A stretch of DNA of 64,000 nt from Cyanobium sp. PCC 7001 (GCF_000155635.1 NZ_DS990556.1:1364935-1428934); one strand, 5' to 3'; positions 53,555 through 62,783 are shown, counted from the stretch's first letter. Notes: generated by a model from the sequence alone, not told the origin. Program-made: numbers and translations.

Positions 53555-54288
53555 TGAACCGGAACGGCCTGCCCCAGCAGGGCGATCAGGGCGTCAAGGC
53601 CGGCGCCGCTCCGGGCGGAGGTCTCCAGCACCCGGGCGTGGGGGGCGACGCGGGCGATGGCGGCGTGGGCGGCGGCGCGGTCGAACTCGACCGCCTCGGC
53701 CAGGTCGATCTTGGTGATCAGCACCAGATCGGCGCCGTGGAAGATCGGCGCGTACTTGAGCGGCTTGTCCTCGCCCTCGGTGGTGGACACGAGCACCACC
53801 CGCAGGCTCTCGCCCAGGTCGTAGGCGCCGGGGCACACCAGGTTGCCCACGTTCTCGATCACCAGCAGGTCGAGCTGCTCGAGGGCCACGCCCTGGTGGC
53901 TGAGGCGGTGCAGGCCGTCGGCCACCATCGCCGCCTCCAGGTGGCAGGCCTGGCCGGTGGTGATGGCGGCGGCGCGCAGACCGGCAGCGCGCAGGCGGCT
54001 GGCGTCGTTGTCGGTGGCCAGATCACCCACCACCACCGCCAGGCGGGCGGGATCCAGGCGCCGGGCGAGGGCCTCCAGCAGGGCGGTCTTGCCGGAGCCG
54101 GGGGAGGAGAGCAGGTTCACCGCCGTGACCCCGGCGGCCTGGAAGCGCTGGCGCAGGGCCTCGGCCCCGGCATCGTTGCGCTGCAGCAGGGCGGCGTGCA
54201 GCGGCAGGGTGCGCGTGGTGCTGGCCGGCTCCTGGGCAGCCGTGATTGGTGGGGCGGTCACCTGCCCGCAGGCGCAGTCGCGACACAT
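53551..54288 (-). CDS. hypB: Nickel-insertion GTPase HypB
   Basis: 245 residues from ATG 54288. The N-terminal metal-binding MCRDCACG is followed by a variable linker and the G domain: NLLSSPGSGKTALLEAL (P-loop), VVGDLATDNDASRL, LLVIENVGNLVCPGAYDLG, LVLITKIDLAEAVEF (NKxD-like). It delivers Ni2+ with HypA. There is no His-rich stretch for nickel storage. Confidence 0.96.
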   Translation of the reverse strand: MCRDCACGQVTAPPITAAQEPASTTRTLPLHAALLQRNDAGAEALRQRFQAAGVTAVNLLSSPGSGKTALLEALARRLDPARLAVVVGDLATDNDASRLRAAGLRAAAITTGQACHLEAAMVADGLHRLSHQGVALEQLDLLVIENVGNLVCPGAYDLGESLRVVLVSTTEGEDKPLKYAPIFHGADLVLITKIDLAEAVEFDRAAAHAAIARVAPHARVLETSARSGAGLDALIALLGQAVPVH

Positions 54289-54452
54289 GGCGGATCTGGG
54301 CTGGGGCCGCTTTCAAGCTAGGAACCGCAGACCCCAGGGACAACGCGGTCCAGGACTCAGCACGCTGGCGATCTGCACATCCAGGCCATTCGGCGATGGG
54401 CATCAAGCGATGACGAGATTGAGGCGGAGTCAGGCAGCGAACGGATCCGTCC

Positions 54453-54515
54453 CTGCGCACCACGGTGAACCTGGATGACGCCCTGCTGAAGGCAGCCCTG
54501 GGCGCCGCCTGGAGG
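54453..54515 (+). pseudogene. Remnant of a VapB-type antitoxin gene
   Basis: In the 267-bp gap between hypA and hypB the plus strand encodes LRTTVNLDDALLKAALGAAW, matching the ribbon-helix-helix beginning of VapB antitoxins (MRTTVNLDDALL). It lacks an ATG and ends soon after. The rest of the gap shows no recognisable gene; the fragment marks a former toxin-antitoxin insertion in the hyp operon. Confidence 0.6.
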
Positions 54516-54555
54516 CCAGCGCCGCTGAGCAGGGGATGGCGTTCCGCTGAACCGC

Positions 54556-54897
54556 CTACTCCACTTCCAGGGCCAGCAGGCGCAGGTCGCGGCCGCGCAG
54601 CAGCCGGCGGCTGATGGTGCCGCAGCGGGGGCAGTCGCAGCAGCCATCGGGGGCGGGGAAGGGGGCCTCGCACACGGCGCAGTGGCATTCGGCCGGCTCC
54701 AGATCGATGCGCAGCTCGGCGGCGGCGGCGATCGTGCCGGCCATCACCACCGGGAAGGCGAAACGCAGGGCCTCCACCTCCACCCCCGAAAGCTCTCCAA
54801 CCCGCAGGCTGATCGCGGCGATGCGACGGGCCCCTTCGGCCCTGGCGGCCGCCAGGGCCTGATCGCGCACGGCCTCCATCAGGCTGAGCTCATGCAT
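54556..54897 (-). CDS. hypA: Nickel metallochaperone HypA
   Basis: 113 residues from ATG 54897: MHELSLMEAVRDQALAAARAEG, with His2 for nickel binding. The zinc site comes from CHCAVCEAPFPAPDGCCDCPRCG. Works with HypB in nickel insertion. Its start overlaps the 3' end of hoxW by eight bases. Confidence 0.95.
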   Translation of the reverse strand: MHELSLMEAVRDQALAAARAEGARRIAAISLRVGELSGVEVEALRFAFPVVMAGTIAAAAELRIDLEPAECHCAVCEAPFPAPDGCCDCPRCGTISRRLLRGRDLRLLALEVE

Positions 54898-55321
54898 CGG
54901 GGCTGCCCTCCTTGAGCCACTGCTGCAGCAGGCGGTTGGCCTGGGGCAGCGAGGCCTGGAGCTGGGGCGAGAGCTCGCTGCCGTGATCGAAAGCAAAGGC
55001 CGGCACCCGCAACCAGGCGCCGCGGGGGGCGCGGCCGTAGAGGGCGGCGGTGATCGCCAGCAGCTCGGCGGGATCGAGCCGGTGGCTGGTGCTGGTGTTT
55101 CGTGGCTCGGCGGCAGCGGTTAACGGATCAAGCCGGGGGGAGGAACTGGGCCCCGCCGACTCGGGTGCCAGCCAGGCATCGATGAACAGCACCCGCTCCA
55201 GGGGCGTCAGCTCGGCGGCCAGCTCGGGGGTGAGCTGGTGCAGGCAGAGGCCACCGGCCGCCTCGGCCAGCAGGGCGCCGACCCCGTCGTCGCCGCGCAG
55301 GGGGTTGCCGATGCCGATCAC
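54890..55321 (-). CDS. hoxW: Hydrogenase maturation endopeptidase
   Basis: 143 residues from GTG 55321: VIGIGNPLRGDDGVGALLAEAAG (first metal-binding Asp/Glu region), FIDAWLAPESAGP (Asp-Ala) and VPAFAFDHGSELSPQLQ (His). The family cuts the C-terminal tail of the large subunit after nickel insertion. In this context the substrate is HoxH at 61304. The N-terminus is short by a few residues relative to other HoxW. Confidence 0.88.
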   Translation of the reverse strand: MIGIGNPLRGDDGVGALLAEAAGGLCLHQLTPELAAELTPLERVLFIDAWLAPESAGPSSSPRLDPLTAAAEPRNTSTSHRLDPAELLAITAALYGRAPRGAWLRVPAFAFDHGSELSPQLQASLPQANRLLQQWLKEGSPDA

Positions 55322-55356
55322 GAGCGCTCGCGCCTCGCCGGTGGAGGGATCAACGA

Positions 55357-57060
55357 TCAGGAGGAACAGCTGTAGTGCGACACGCCGCCGGCGGTGAAGA
55401 AGGCCTCGGGCCGGAGCTGGCAGTACTTGGCCTCGATCTCGGGCGAGGGCTCGTCATAGGGATGGGTGAGCACTTCCTGCAGCTCCCGCACCAGGGCGTA
55501 GTCGCCCATGGCCGCCTGCTGGTAGGCGGGAACGACAAGCCACTCGCGCCAGGTGACCTTGGGGTTCACCCGTTTCATCCGGGCCGACAGCTCGGCCGGA
55601 TCGCCCTGGCTGGTGACGTGATCGCGCCAGCGCTGCAGCCAGGCCTGCCATTGGGACACCAGCGGCTCGGATGGCTCGGCGTAGAAGCTCTGCTCCAGGG
55701 CTGAAGCCTCCTCAGGCAGCTCGGAGAGCTGGCGGAACAGGAGGGTGTAGTCCACCTGGGTGGCCACCATCAGCTGCAGCAGCTCCTGCACCAGAGCGGG
55801 CTCGTAGGCGGCCAGGCCGAGCTTGGACGCCCACATCGCCTGGATCCGGCTCTCCATGGCGTCGGCGAAGCCCTGGCGCACGGCGTCGAAGCGCTCCAGC
55901 GCCTCAGGAGCCTCGGCCAGCAACGGCCGCACGGCAGTCCAGAACATGTGGAAATTGGCCTCAGCGGCGGCGGGCTGGTTGAAGAAGGCGAAGTGGTCGC
56001 CGCCCCCGGTCCAGGGCTGGAAGGCGGGATCGAAGCGCTCGCAGAAACCGAAGGGGCCGTAGTCGAGCGTGAAGCCACCGGCGGCGCAGTTGTCGCTGTT
56101 GAAGTTGCCCTGGCAGTAGCCCACCCGCAGCCAGTGCGCCACCAGGGCTGTGAGACGGCCACTGAAACAGCGGGCCAGCTCCACGAGCTGCCCGGCGAAG
56201 GGCAGGGCTGGATCGATGTCGGCGCCATACTCCCGCTCGATCAGGTGGGCCACGATCAGGCGCAGCTCCTCCAGGGCTCCCGGATGGGCGTTGCCGCGCA
56301 CGCGGCGGGCGAACAACTCCAGCTGCCCCACGCGCAGGAACGAGGGCGCCACGCGGGTGGAGATCGCCACCGGCTCCTTCACGAGGATGTCGGGGTCGCT
56401 GGAGCGGGACTCGGGCGAGTACCAAGGCCGCACCACGGTTTCGGAGCTGGAGGCGTAGAGCGTGAGCGAGCGCGAGGTGGGAATGCCCAGGGCGTGCATG
56501 TGCTCCTGCGCCAGAAACTCGCGCACGCTGGAGCGCAGGACGGCGCGGCCATCGCCGCCGCGGCAGTAGGGGGTGGGGCCGCCCCCCTTGAGCTGCATCT
56601 CCCAGCGACGGCCGTTGAACACGCCCTCGAACACCGAGATCGCCCGGCCATCGCCATAGCCATTGCCCGTACCGAAGGGGCACTGGCGCACGTATTCGGT
56701 GCCGTAGATCGAGAGCGCGTAGCCCGTGGCCCAGCCGTAGGGGCGCATCGGTTTAGGGGCCGCCGAGAGATCGCCGGAGAAGATCCGGACGAATTCAGGG
56801 TTCTGGGCCAGGTCGTCGGTCAGGCCCAGCTCGCGGAACAGGGTGCTGCTGTGGGCGACGTAGACGGGGTCTGGCAGGGGAGTGGGAGTGACAGGGACGT
56901 AGTGGCCGGAGCACACCTGCCGGGGGCGATGGTCAGCTCCATCAGCAGACGCTTCTGGATCCGGAGTCAAGGCGTCCAGCAGGGAGTAGTTCGCCAACCC
57001 CGCAAACGCACTGAACTCGGCGGTGGAGTGCGCAGCAGGTGATGGCGAGGTGGAGACCAT
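55357..57060 (-). CDS. selO: Protein adenylyltransferase SelO (YdiU family)
   Basis: 567 residues from ATG 57060. It has the pseudokinase-like blocks [73 protein letters not shown] and [26 protein letters not shown]. The C-terminus CSS has Cys at the third-last position, where selenoprotein homologs carry selenocysteine. SelO AMPylates target proteins in redox stress. It lies between the cassette block and hoxW. Confidence 0.93.
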   Translation of the reverse strand: MVSTSPSPAAHSTAEFSAFAGLANYSLLDALTPDPEASADGADHRPRQVCSGHYVPVTPTPLPDPVYVAHSSTLFRELGLTDDLAQNPEFVRIFSGDLSAAPKPMRPYGWATGYALSIYGTEYVRQCPFGTGNGYGDGRAISVFEGVFNGRRWEMQLKGGGPTPYCRGGDGRAVLRSSVREFLAQEHMHALGIPTSRSLTLYASSSETVVRPWYSPESRSSDPDILVKEPVAISTRVAPSFLRVGQLELFARRVRGNAHPGALEELRLIVAHLIEREYGADIDPALPFAGQLVELARCFSGRLTALVAHWLRVGYCQGNFNSDNCAAGGFTLDYGPFGFCERFDPAFQPWTGGGDHFAFFNQPAAAEANFHMFWTAVRPLLAEAPEALERFDAVRQGFADAMESRIQAMWASKLGLAAYEPALVQELLQLMVATQVDYTLLFRQLSELPEEASALEQSFYAEPSEPLVSQWQAWLQRWRDHVTSQGDPAELSARMKRVNPKVTWREWLVVPAYQQAAMGDYALVRELQEVLTHPYDEPSPEIEAKYCQLRPEAFFTAGGVSHYSCSS

Positions 57061-57124
57061 GGGCGTTGATAAGGAGTGCCCCCAGCAGAGGGGCCTGCCG
57101 CTGAAAGCTCAGAGAGGCCTCAGA

Positions 57125-57133
57125 GCCTAACGC
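57125..57133 (-). repeat. GCGTTAGGC box after the DUF3750 stop (collapsed attC end)
   Basis: On the minus strand the sequence TCTAAGCGTTAGGC follows the last codon of DUF3750; TAA is its stop. GTTAGGC matches the integron R' consensus GTTRRRY, and TCTAA resembles the R'' box, with no arms in between. Interpreted as a reduced attC or an insertion scar at the end of the cassette block. Confidence 0.45.
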
Positions 57134-57595
57134 TTAGATCAAACAATTGACTGGTTTCAGACTTAGCCCAGGGCGAGCCATGTAGCCACGTCCAAGGCCA
57201 CGCCACCCCAACTTGCTCAACGAACCAAGAGCCCACTGCACATAGGTATTGCTGTTTGGTCCAGGGAAGGCGCGATAGCGATGCAGCCACGGATAGGTGG
57301 TGGGGCTGGATTCAACGCGTGACGCCAGATCAGCCGCCTCATCAGACGTCCAGCGTTGCAACAGTCGTCCGGGTCCGTTGCCCACACCGGATGACGGAGC
57401 CAATAGATTGCGGTGCAGATGCCCCCAGGATGTGTCGCCCTCACCAGGCGTCTGCCACACCTCCCAGCGGTCTGCCCGCGCGCCCCGGCGGACCACAAGC
57501 CAGTGGTGATCAGCAAAGCGTCCGAGCTTGGGAATCCGGGCAGACCAGAGATCCACGGCTAGATCCGGACAGGAGACTTCATGAATCAGCCTCAC
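57134..57595 (-). CDS. DUF3750-domain protein
   Basis: 153 residues from ATG 57595. It contains DHHWLVVRRGARADRWEVWQ, the HLHRNLLAPS stretch, SPTTYPWLHRYRAFPGPNSNTYVQWAL, the hallmark of DUF3750 (PGPNSNT-x-VQW). Function unknown. It lies after attC3 in the same orientation and ends at a GCGTTAGGC box, so it is likely a gene cassette. The region 57596-57750 upstream has no gene. Confidence 0.8.
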   Translation of the reverse strand: MRLIHEVSCPDLAVDLWSARIPKLGRFADHHWLVVRRGARADRWEVWQTPGEGDTSWGHLHRNLLAPSSGVGNGPGRLLQRWTSDEAADLASRVESSPTTYPWLHRYRAFPGPNSNTYVQWALGSLSKLGWRGLGRGYMARPGLSLKPVNCLI

Positions 57596-57750
57596 TGAGA
57601 CACCTCAGAGGAGCACAGAAGATTTTAGAGTCCTCAGTGAGATATCAACACACTGGGCACAACGCGAAAGAGCTGCGTAGGCGATGGCACGTAACTTCAT
57701 CATGATGTTATCAACTGCGAAGCCTATGAAGAGGCCGAGAGGAGACACGA

Positions 57751-57853
57751 CCCCAACGCTGGCCATCACCTGCCCGCAATGAGCCAGAGGGAGAACAACC
57801 CTGATGGCATACTAAGTCTGCGGTGGCGGGTCAAGTGCATGGCCGTGTTAGGA
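57751..57853 (-). repeat. Integron attC site 3 (attC3)
   Basis: Minus strand: R'' TCCTAAC contains the TAA stop of DUF429. Then AC, arm GGCCAT-g-CACTTG-a-CCCGC, loop, arm GCGGG-CAGGTG-ATGGCC, AGC, and R' GTTGGGG. The arms pair over 17 positions (one G-T), leaving two single unpaired bases (g and a) on one arm only, as expected for extrahelical bases of attC. Length 103 bp. Sequence unlike attC1/2 but the same architecture. Confidence 0.85.
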
Positions 57854-58546
57854 TCCTCGGCTTGCAGCCCAAATCCATCCCTCTTGGAGTATCTGTTGCT
57901 CGACCGCAATAGGCGGAATGGCCCGCCCGAGCACGAAGTCAGCAGCCGCGACCAGACAGACAAGCGAATCGCGCGCATCAACTGACAGTCGGTCGAGATC
58001 AAGGTCGCACTGCAGCGAAGTTAGGCCGTCCGCGCGTCCGCCGCCGGCGACCGCCCCGTGAGCAATACGTGTTGCTGCCGGGTAGACCTCAATTGCGCTG
58101 ACTCGTGTAGTGGAGGGCCAGCTCCAAGCGAGAGGAACAGGCTCACCCGTCATCGAACGGACGTTACCGAGGAGATCAACGGCAGCAACTGACGTTCTTG
58201 AGATGAGGTTCGCCCCTACTTCGAGTGGACGTTTGCCGAGCCGTGCTGCGATGTCGTTGTCAGTCAGACGACGGAAGAGCGAATTCGCTGAGACGTCAAA
58301 TGCAACCCCGGCTTGATGGCTCGCAAGTGAGGGGCCGAGAGCGGAAGCCCATCCGAGTGGCGCATCGAGGGCAAGCAGAGCAGTCTCCGACTCGCCTATC
58401 CAGCCAGCCACAATCTCAGCAGGGTCAGCGTTTGGACCACCACAAATGCATTCGTCCGCGATTACCCGCACCCCCTCCAAGTGCCCACGGGTCAACCCGA
58501 CCTTGCGAGGCTGTGTGGCGCAGTCAATGCCGATCAAGCAGGTCAC
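57848..58546 (-). CDS. DUF429 protein (RNase H-like fold)
   Basis: 232 residues from ATG 58546: CLIGIDCATQPRKVGLTRGH, ALLALDAPLGWASALGPSL, FRRLTDNDIAARLGKRPLEVGA, SAIEVYPAATRIAHG and DSLVCLVAAADFVLGRA. These are DUF429 motifs (predicted RNase H-like nuclease; Asp in GIDCA and LDAPLGW). Its stop codon forms part of the attC3 R'' box and its start follows attC2, so it is the cargo of a ~0.8-kb gene cassette. Confidence 0.8.
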   Translation of the reverse strand: MTCLIGIDCATQPRKVGLTRGHLEGVRVIADECICGGPNADPAEIVAGWIGESETALLALDAPLGWASALGPSLASHQAGVAFDVSANSLFRRLTDNDIAARLGKRPLEVGANLISRTSVAAVDLLGNVRSMTGEPVPLAWSWPSTTRVSAIEVYPAATRIAHGAVAGGGRADGLTSLQCDLDLDRLSVDARDSLVCLVAAADFVLGRAIPPIAVEQQILQEGWIWAASRGS

Positions 58547-58565
58547 GTGCTCTTCTAGAGGGTGG

Positions 58566-58655
58566 TCCTAACGCTGCCCCTGAGTGGCAGGCAGGGACTT
58601 TACATCGCAAGCAGAGAATCGATGGAGGCCTGTCCACTCGAGGGGCTTGCTAGCA
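58566..58655 (-). repeat. Integron attC site 2 (attC2)
   Basis: Minus strand: R'' TGCTAGC (degenerate), AAG, arm CCCCTcGAGTG, unpaired GA, CAGGC, loop, GCCTG, C, arm CACTCAGGGG, CAGC, R' GTTAGGA. It begins three bases after the stop of the HEPN nuclease gene. About 80% identical over ~82 bp to attC1, including both arms and the unpaired C, so they share an origin. Confidence 0.85.
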
Positions 58656-58657
58656 AG

Positions 58658-59722
58658 TCATGCTTGCGGAAGTAATGCGTATTCATATTGCTGCACTGCT
58701 CGGAAGCCCACACGACATCCGACATCTATGAATGGCGCCGCGGGTACTTCCTCATAGCCAACTCCCTCTACTTGAATCTCTAGAACTGGGCCAGATAGGC
58801 AACTATTAGGCCATTTTGTATTTAGCATAACAAGAGTATCTCCTATTCTTAGCTTCTGGTTGCAAAGACGGAAGCACACTATAGAATGATTGTAGACGGC
58901 TATTGGCTTGCCGAGATACATGCCTCTAGCCGATGCTTCAATGGCCACTGCATCATCATGCACTAATGCATAGAGTGATCGCCCAAGTGCCAATGTATAA
59001 CTTAAGATATCTAGTAGGATCGGAATGCTAAGAATATCGGAAGTGACCCCATGCGCAACATCATTTCTCCTCTCTGCGAGATCATTTAGTTGAGCATACA
59101 CCTGCTCATTCGGAATAGAAGCCACTGGCTTGCCTTCAAAACGAGCACTCATAAAAGATGTGAACGGCTCGTAGCGAGAAAGACGCTGTAATACTTGCTC
59201 AATACCGATTCGCGTGAAAAGCTGTGCAAGTACATCGCTGCGAAAGTTAGCAGAATGCTGTTGCAGTGCTTCAAGGTTAAGTAAATAGGTATCAGCGCCA
59301 CTCAAGCAAGAATGTAGATTCGCAATTACCTGTGGGATCTGTAAGCGCCCCTTATAGCGGCTGAATTCGAGCTTTGGAAGTAGCTCTACAGTCATTTCTG
59401 CATTCGCATTTCTTAAGCGCTCTGGCAGATCAACGTACTTCGGGCATGCGTTTTGTAGACGAGTGGCATATTCTCTGATTAGACCTTCTACAAGCTGCTC
59501 GAATAGCCCATAGAGAGACACAATAACTGTATTGTAGTCAAATCGCCTCTTATTGCTCCCGGTTCCTATATTACCTCGTATCTCAGTCGCTATTTGATCC
59601 GATTCGGAGCATGGTGGATCAGCAGACTTGGCTGCAAGTAGCCGCCGTTCGAGCTGGAGACCAACAATATATGATCTTAGGTCGTCAGTTCCTTTCTCAA
59701 ATTCCTCAAGAGATCCACTCAT
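58658..59722 (-). CDS. MAE_28990-type HEPN-like nuclease
   Basis: 354 residues from ATG 59722, one base after the DUF262 stop. It has YNTVIVSLYGLFEQLVEGLI and the HEPN active motif DLAERRNDVAHGVTSDI (R-N-D-V-A-H), followed by a C-terminal beta-rich domain. The combination matches the MAE_28990/MAE_18760 HEPN-like family first noted in Microcystis. It likely cleaves RNA as the effector of the DUF262 pair. Low GC; followed by attC2. Confidence 0.8.
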   Translation of the reverse strand: MSGSLEEFEKGTDDLRSYIVGLQLERRLLAAKSADPPCSESDQIATEIRGNIGTGSNKRRFDYNTVIVSLYGLFEQLVEGLIREYATRLQNACPKYVDLPERLRNANAEMTVELLPKLEFSRYKGRLQIPQVIANLHSCLSGADTYLLNLEALQQHSANFRSDVLAQLFTRIGIEQVLQRLSRYEPFTSFMSARFEGKPVASIPNEQVYAQLNDLAERRNDVAHGVTSDILSIPILLDILSYTLALGRSLYALVHDDAVAIEASARGMYLGKPIAVYNHSIVCFRLCNQKLRIGDTLVMLNTKWPNSCLSGPVLEIQVEGVGYEEVPAAPFIDVGCRVGFRAVQQYEYALLPQA

Positions 59723-59723
59723 A

Positions 59724-60965
59724 TCATGCGCTTAAAGTCTTAGCTAGCAGCTCATCGAACAGCCTATTCCGCTCAACAATGTTGCTAATGTTAGTATATC
59801 TTCCTTCAAACTGATCGTAGTGCTTTTCATAGAAATCTGTTATTCCCGAACGAATTACTTCACTCTTATCGCTTAGTTCTGAGGCTTGATCTACATATCT
59901 GCTGAACACATACATGATCGGATCATAGAGAACTGTCGTGGGCCTGGCGAACCATCCCCATCCTGATACTTTTCGTCGACGCCAAAGCCAGAATGCCTTC
60001 TCACCAAGAATATCATGCACTAAGTCTACTGTTCTGACAAATAGCTGCTCGAGCTGAGCTAGAACCTCTGATGAATAAAGATTTCCAGACTTAAGGTATT
60101 GATCTAAGTAGTCTTTTAAGGATCCCTCAGGATGCTTAAGCCTCTGGCGATATGCAAAGAAGCGCAGAACGAGTTCAACATCATCCATTTTTCGAAACGT
60201 CTCATTGGCCAATAGCTCATCTGATAGAACGCTTTCATGCAACTCAACTTCGGTAGGCGCGGGAATACCCCACATTAGACATAGCGCTGGGGTGCGCGCT
60301 AGACGAATGCACATCTTGTTGAGGGGACCATTGTAGATGGCATTGCGTGACTCCTGCGGCTCAAGCTTGATCCCGCCACTATTGATACGTTCAAATACTA
60401 ATTGTTTTAGGCGTGTTGCCTCGGTCTCATCCTTAGCAGTCTCCTGAAGGAGAATTATTGAAGACAGGTATCGCCTATCAATTCCTCGCTTAATCTGTTC
60501 AGGAAGATCAGAGTACAACCTGCCATTGAGCTCGGGCCATTCCTCAAGGCCTTCAAGTGAGAAGCGATCAGTGTAGAATTCATAGATTGCTGTCATTCGT
60601 TGCAATCCGTCCATCACCTCGTAATGAGAAAACCGGTCTTCATAGAGAAATATTGGCGGGATCGGGACGTTCATTATAAATGATTCGATTAATCTAGATT
60701 TCTTCAAATTGTCCCAGCGATGGCGGCGTTGGAACTCAGGGTTAAGCTCATAGTCCTGGCTTTGGACCATTGAGGGGACCGAACTAAGAGGATACCGAGC
60801 CTGCTCGGTGACTATGCGAACATCTCCCTTGATGTATTTCTGATTGATAAGTTCATCGCTGAGGCGCGCTTCATTATCGCTCTCTGTATCAGTGAGGGCA
60901 AGAAGCTCGCCTGGGAATAAATCCATGTGATGGCTGAAGGGATCTGGTTTCAAGCATTCTGACAT
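59724..60965 (-). CDS. DUF262-domain protein
   Basis: 413 residues from ATG 60965 (AGG seven bases upstream); ATG 61004 is possible. The ParB/Srx-like DUF262 core is clear: YELNPEFQRRHRWDNLKKS, RLIESFIMNVPIPPIFLYED, HYEVMDGLQRMTAIYEFY, with DGLQR the nucleotide-binding motif. The second half is alpha-helical. DUF262 proteins (GmrS, BrxU types) bind NTPs and control nucleases. Here it is paired with the HEPN nuclease in a cassette; lower GC than the surrounding hox/hyp genes. Confidence 0.85.
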   Translation of the reverse strand: MSECLKPDPFSHHMDLFPGELLALTDTESDNEARLSDELINQKYIKGDVRIVTEQARYPLSSVPSMVQSQDYELNPEFQRRHRWDNLKKSRLIESFIMNVPIPPIFLYEDRFSHYEVMDGLQRMTAIYEFYTDRFSLEGLEEWPELNGRLYSDLPEQIKRGIDRRYLSSIILLQETAKDETEATRLKQLVFERINSGGIKLEPQESRNAIYNGPLNKMCIRLARTPALCLMWGIPAPTEVELHESVLSDELLANETFRKMDDVELVLRFFAYRQRLKHPEGSLKDYLDQYLKSGNLYSSEVLAQLEQLFVRTVDLVHDILGEKAFWLWRRRKVSGWGWFARPTTVLYDPIMYVFSRYVDQASELSDKSEVIRSGITDFYEKHYDQFEGRYTNISNIVERNRLFDELLAKTLSA

Positions 60966-61004
60966 ATTGTTACCTGCCGCTGGGATGCCATCGCACATGT
61001 GCAT

Positions 61005-61303
61005 GGGGGCCTTGCCTTTCTATCAAAGTACAGCTTGCTAACGCTTATTAGACGGACCCGTATAAATCCCGTCCCATCTGCCTGCAGCCGCATAAGAGCC
61101 CCTCCGTCTCCGGGCGACACGACAAAAGCCCTTGTACAGCAGCGACTCACGGCTGGCCACCTCCGAGCACTCGAATCTTATGCGGATCCGCATAAGCCCG
61201 TTCGGACGGCTACACAGCCAAGTACCGCTGCCGTCCGAGAGAAGATCATTGTCCCTTCAAGCCAGATTCTTCAACCGTGGGGCTTCGCGCCTCATCCCAC
61301 CCC
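61005..61303. repeat. Intergenic region with palindrome pair and GTTAGC box
   Basis: About 300 bp without gene between the DUF262 start and the hoxH stop. It contains TTAGACGGACCCGTATAA (61048-61065) and TTATGCGGATCCGCATAA (61178-61195, perfect), centres 130 bp apart, plus a half-site CCGCATAA at 61088. On the minus strand TAAGCGTTAGC (61037-61047) next to the first palindrome looks like an integron R' box, the likely upstream edge of the cassette. Confidence 0.65.
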
Positions 61304-62764
61304 TCAATCTCTCAACCTCTCCGCCAGCAACTCCCCCGACGCATCCCGCAACTCGATGTGCAACGGCATCTGGCCCGCCGCATGGGTGCTGCAGCTCAGG
61401 CACGGATCGAAACAGCGGATCCCCGCCTCCACACGGTTGAGCAGGGGCTCGGGGATCTCAGCGCCTTCGGCCACCGGTTCGGGGATGAACTCCCGGGCGA
61501 TCTGGGCCACGGTGCGGTTCATGGCCAGGTTGTTCTGGCCCGTGGCGATGATCAGATTCACGCGGGTGATCAGGCCGTCGTCGTCCACCCGGTAGTGGTG
61601 GAACAGTGTGCCCCTGGGCGCCTCGCTCACGCCCACCGCTTCGTTGGCATTGAGGCTGGCCCGGGCGCGGATCCGGTCGGTCATCAGGCTGTCGTCGGCC
61701 ACCAGCTTCTCGATGCCCTCCAGGCAGGCCACGATCTCCACCAGCCGGGCATGGTGATACGCGAATGACGACGTCACGATCCGGCCACCGCTGGCTGCGG
61801 TGCCGCTGCGCTGGCGGAACTCCTGCAGCTCCCGGTCGGCCCAGGGGGTGCCGATCTGCTCGCACACGTTGAGTCGCGCCAGGGGCCCCACCCGATAGAT
61901 CCCCTCCGGATATCCCAGCGGCTTGTAGTACGGAAACTTCAGATAGCTCCAACTCTCCACTGCTTCGCCCAGATAGCTGGCGTAGTCGTCTTCACTGAGC
62001 CCATCGGCCACCACCGCTCCAGCGCTGTCCACAAAACGGATCAGCCCGTCGATGCACTCCCAGCGCCCGCCCGGCCCCACCAGACCCATGAACAGGGAGG
62101 GGAAATCACCGAAGGTGCTCTGCTCCCGCTGCAGCGGCCCATCCAGCAGCCGTTTGTAGATCTCCAGCGCCTTAGCGGTGGTGGCCTTCGCTTCCGGCAG
62201 CCGCTCCAGGATCCACGCCCGGGCCTCGTCGCTCAGGGGTGTGCGCACGCCGCCGGGCACCGCCCAGGCCGAATGGATCTTGCGGCCGCCCAGCAGCTCC
62301 AGCACCTGCTGGCCGAACTGCCGCAGGCGGATGCCGGCCCGGGCCAGCTCCGGATCGGCCGCCATCAGGCCGAACACGTTGCGCCTGGCCGGATCGCTCT
62401 CCCAGCCCAGGAGGAAATCGGGGCTGCTCAGATGAAAGAACGACAGGGCATGGCTCTGGCACAGCTGGGCCAGGTTGAGCATCCGCCGCAGCTTCCGCGC
62501 CGCCGGTGGCGGCTGCACCGCCAGCAGCTTGTCGCCCGTCTTCGCTGCCGCCAGCAGGTGGCTCACCGGGCAGATGCCGCAGATCCGCGCCGTGATGCCC
62601 GCCATCTCGGTGAACGGCCGCCCTTCGCAGAAGGTTTCGAAGCCGCGGTACTCCACCACGTGGAAGCGGGCATCCGCCAGCCGCCCCGACGCATCGAGGT
62701 GCAGGGTGATCTTGGCGTGCCCCTCGATGCGGGTCACCGGGTCGATCGTGATCGTGCGGGTCAT
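61304..62764 (-). CDS. hoxH: Bidirectional NiFe hydrogenase large subunit HoxH
   Basis: 486 residues from ATG 62764. Group 3d large subunit: start [21 protein letters not shown]1 motif [18 protein letters not shown] and L2 motif [12 protein letters not shown] provide the four Cys that hold the Ni-Fe site. After His-Ala a ~24-residue tail ([20 protein letters not shown]) is expected to be removed by HoxW. It reversibly makes H2 from NAD(P)H or reduced ferredoxin/flavodoxin. AGGAAG precedes the start. Confidence 0.97.
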   Translation of the reverse strand: MTRTITIDPVTRIEGHAKITLHLDASGRLADARFHVVEYRGFETFCEGRPFTEMAGITARICGICPVSHLLAAAKTGDKLLAVQPPPAARKLRRMLNLAQLCQSHALSFFHLSSPDFLLGWESDPARRNVFGLMAADPELARAGIRLRQFGQQVLELLGGRKIHSAWAVPGGVRTPLSDEARAWILERLPEAKATTAKALEIYKRLLDGPLQREQSTFGDFPSLFMGLVGPGGRWECIDGLIRFVDSAGAVVADGLSEDDYASYLGEAVESWSYLKFPYYKPLGYPEGIYRVGPLARLNVCEQIGTPWADRELQEFRQRSGTAASGGRIVTSSFAYHHARLVEIVACLEGIEKLVADDSLMTDRIRARASLNANEAVGVSEAPRGTLFHHYRVDDDGLITRVNLIIATGQNNLAMNRTVAQIAREFIPEPVAEGAEIPEPLLNRVEAGIRCFDPCLSCSTHAAGQMPLHIELRDASGELLAERLRD

Positions 62765-62783
62765 GGGGGCTTCCTGCTGGGAG

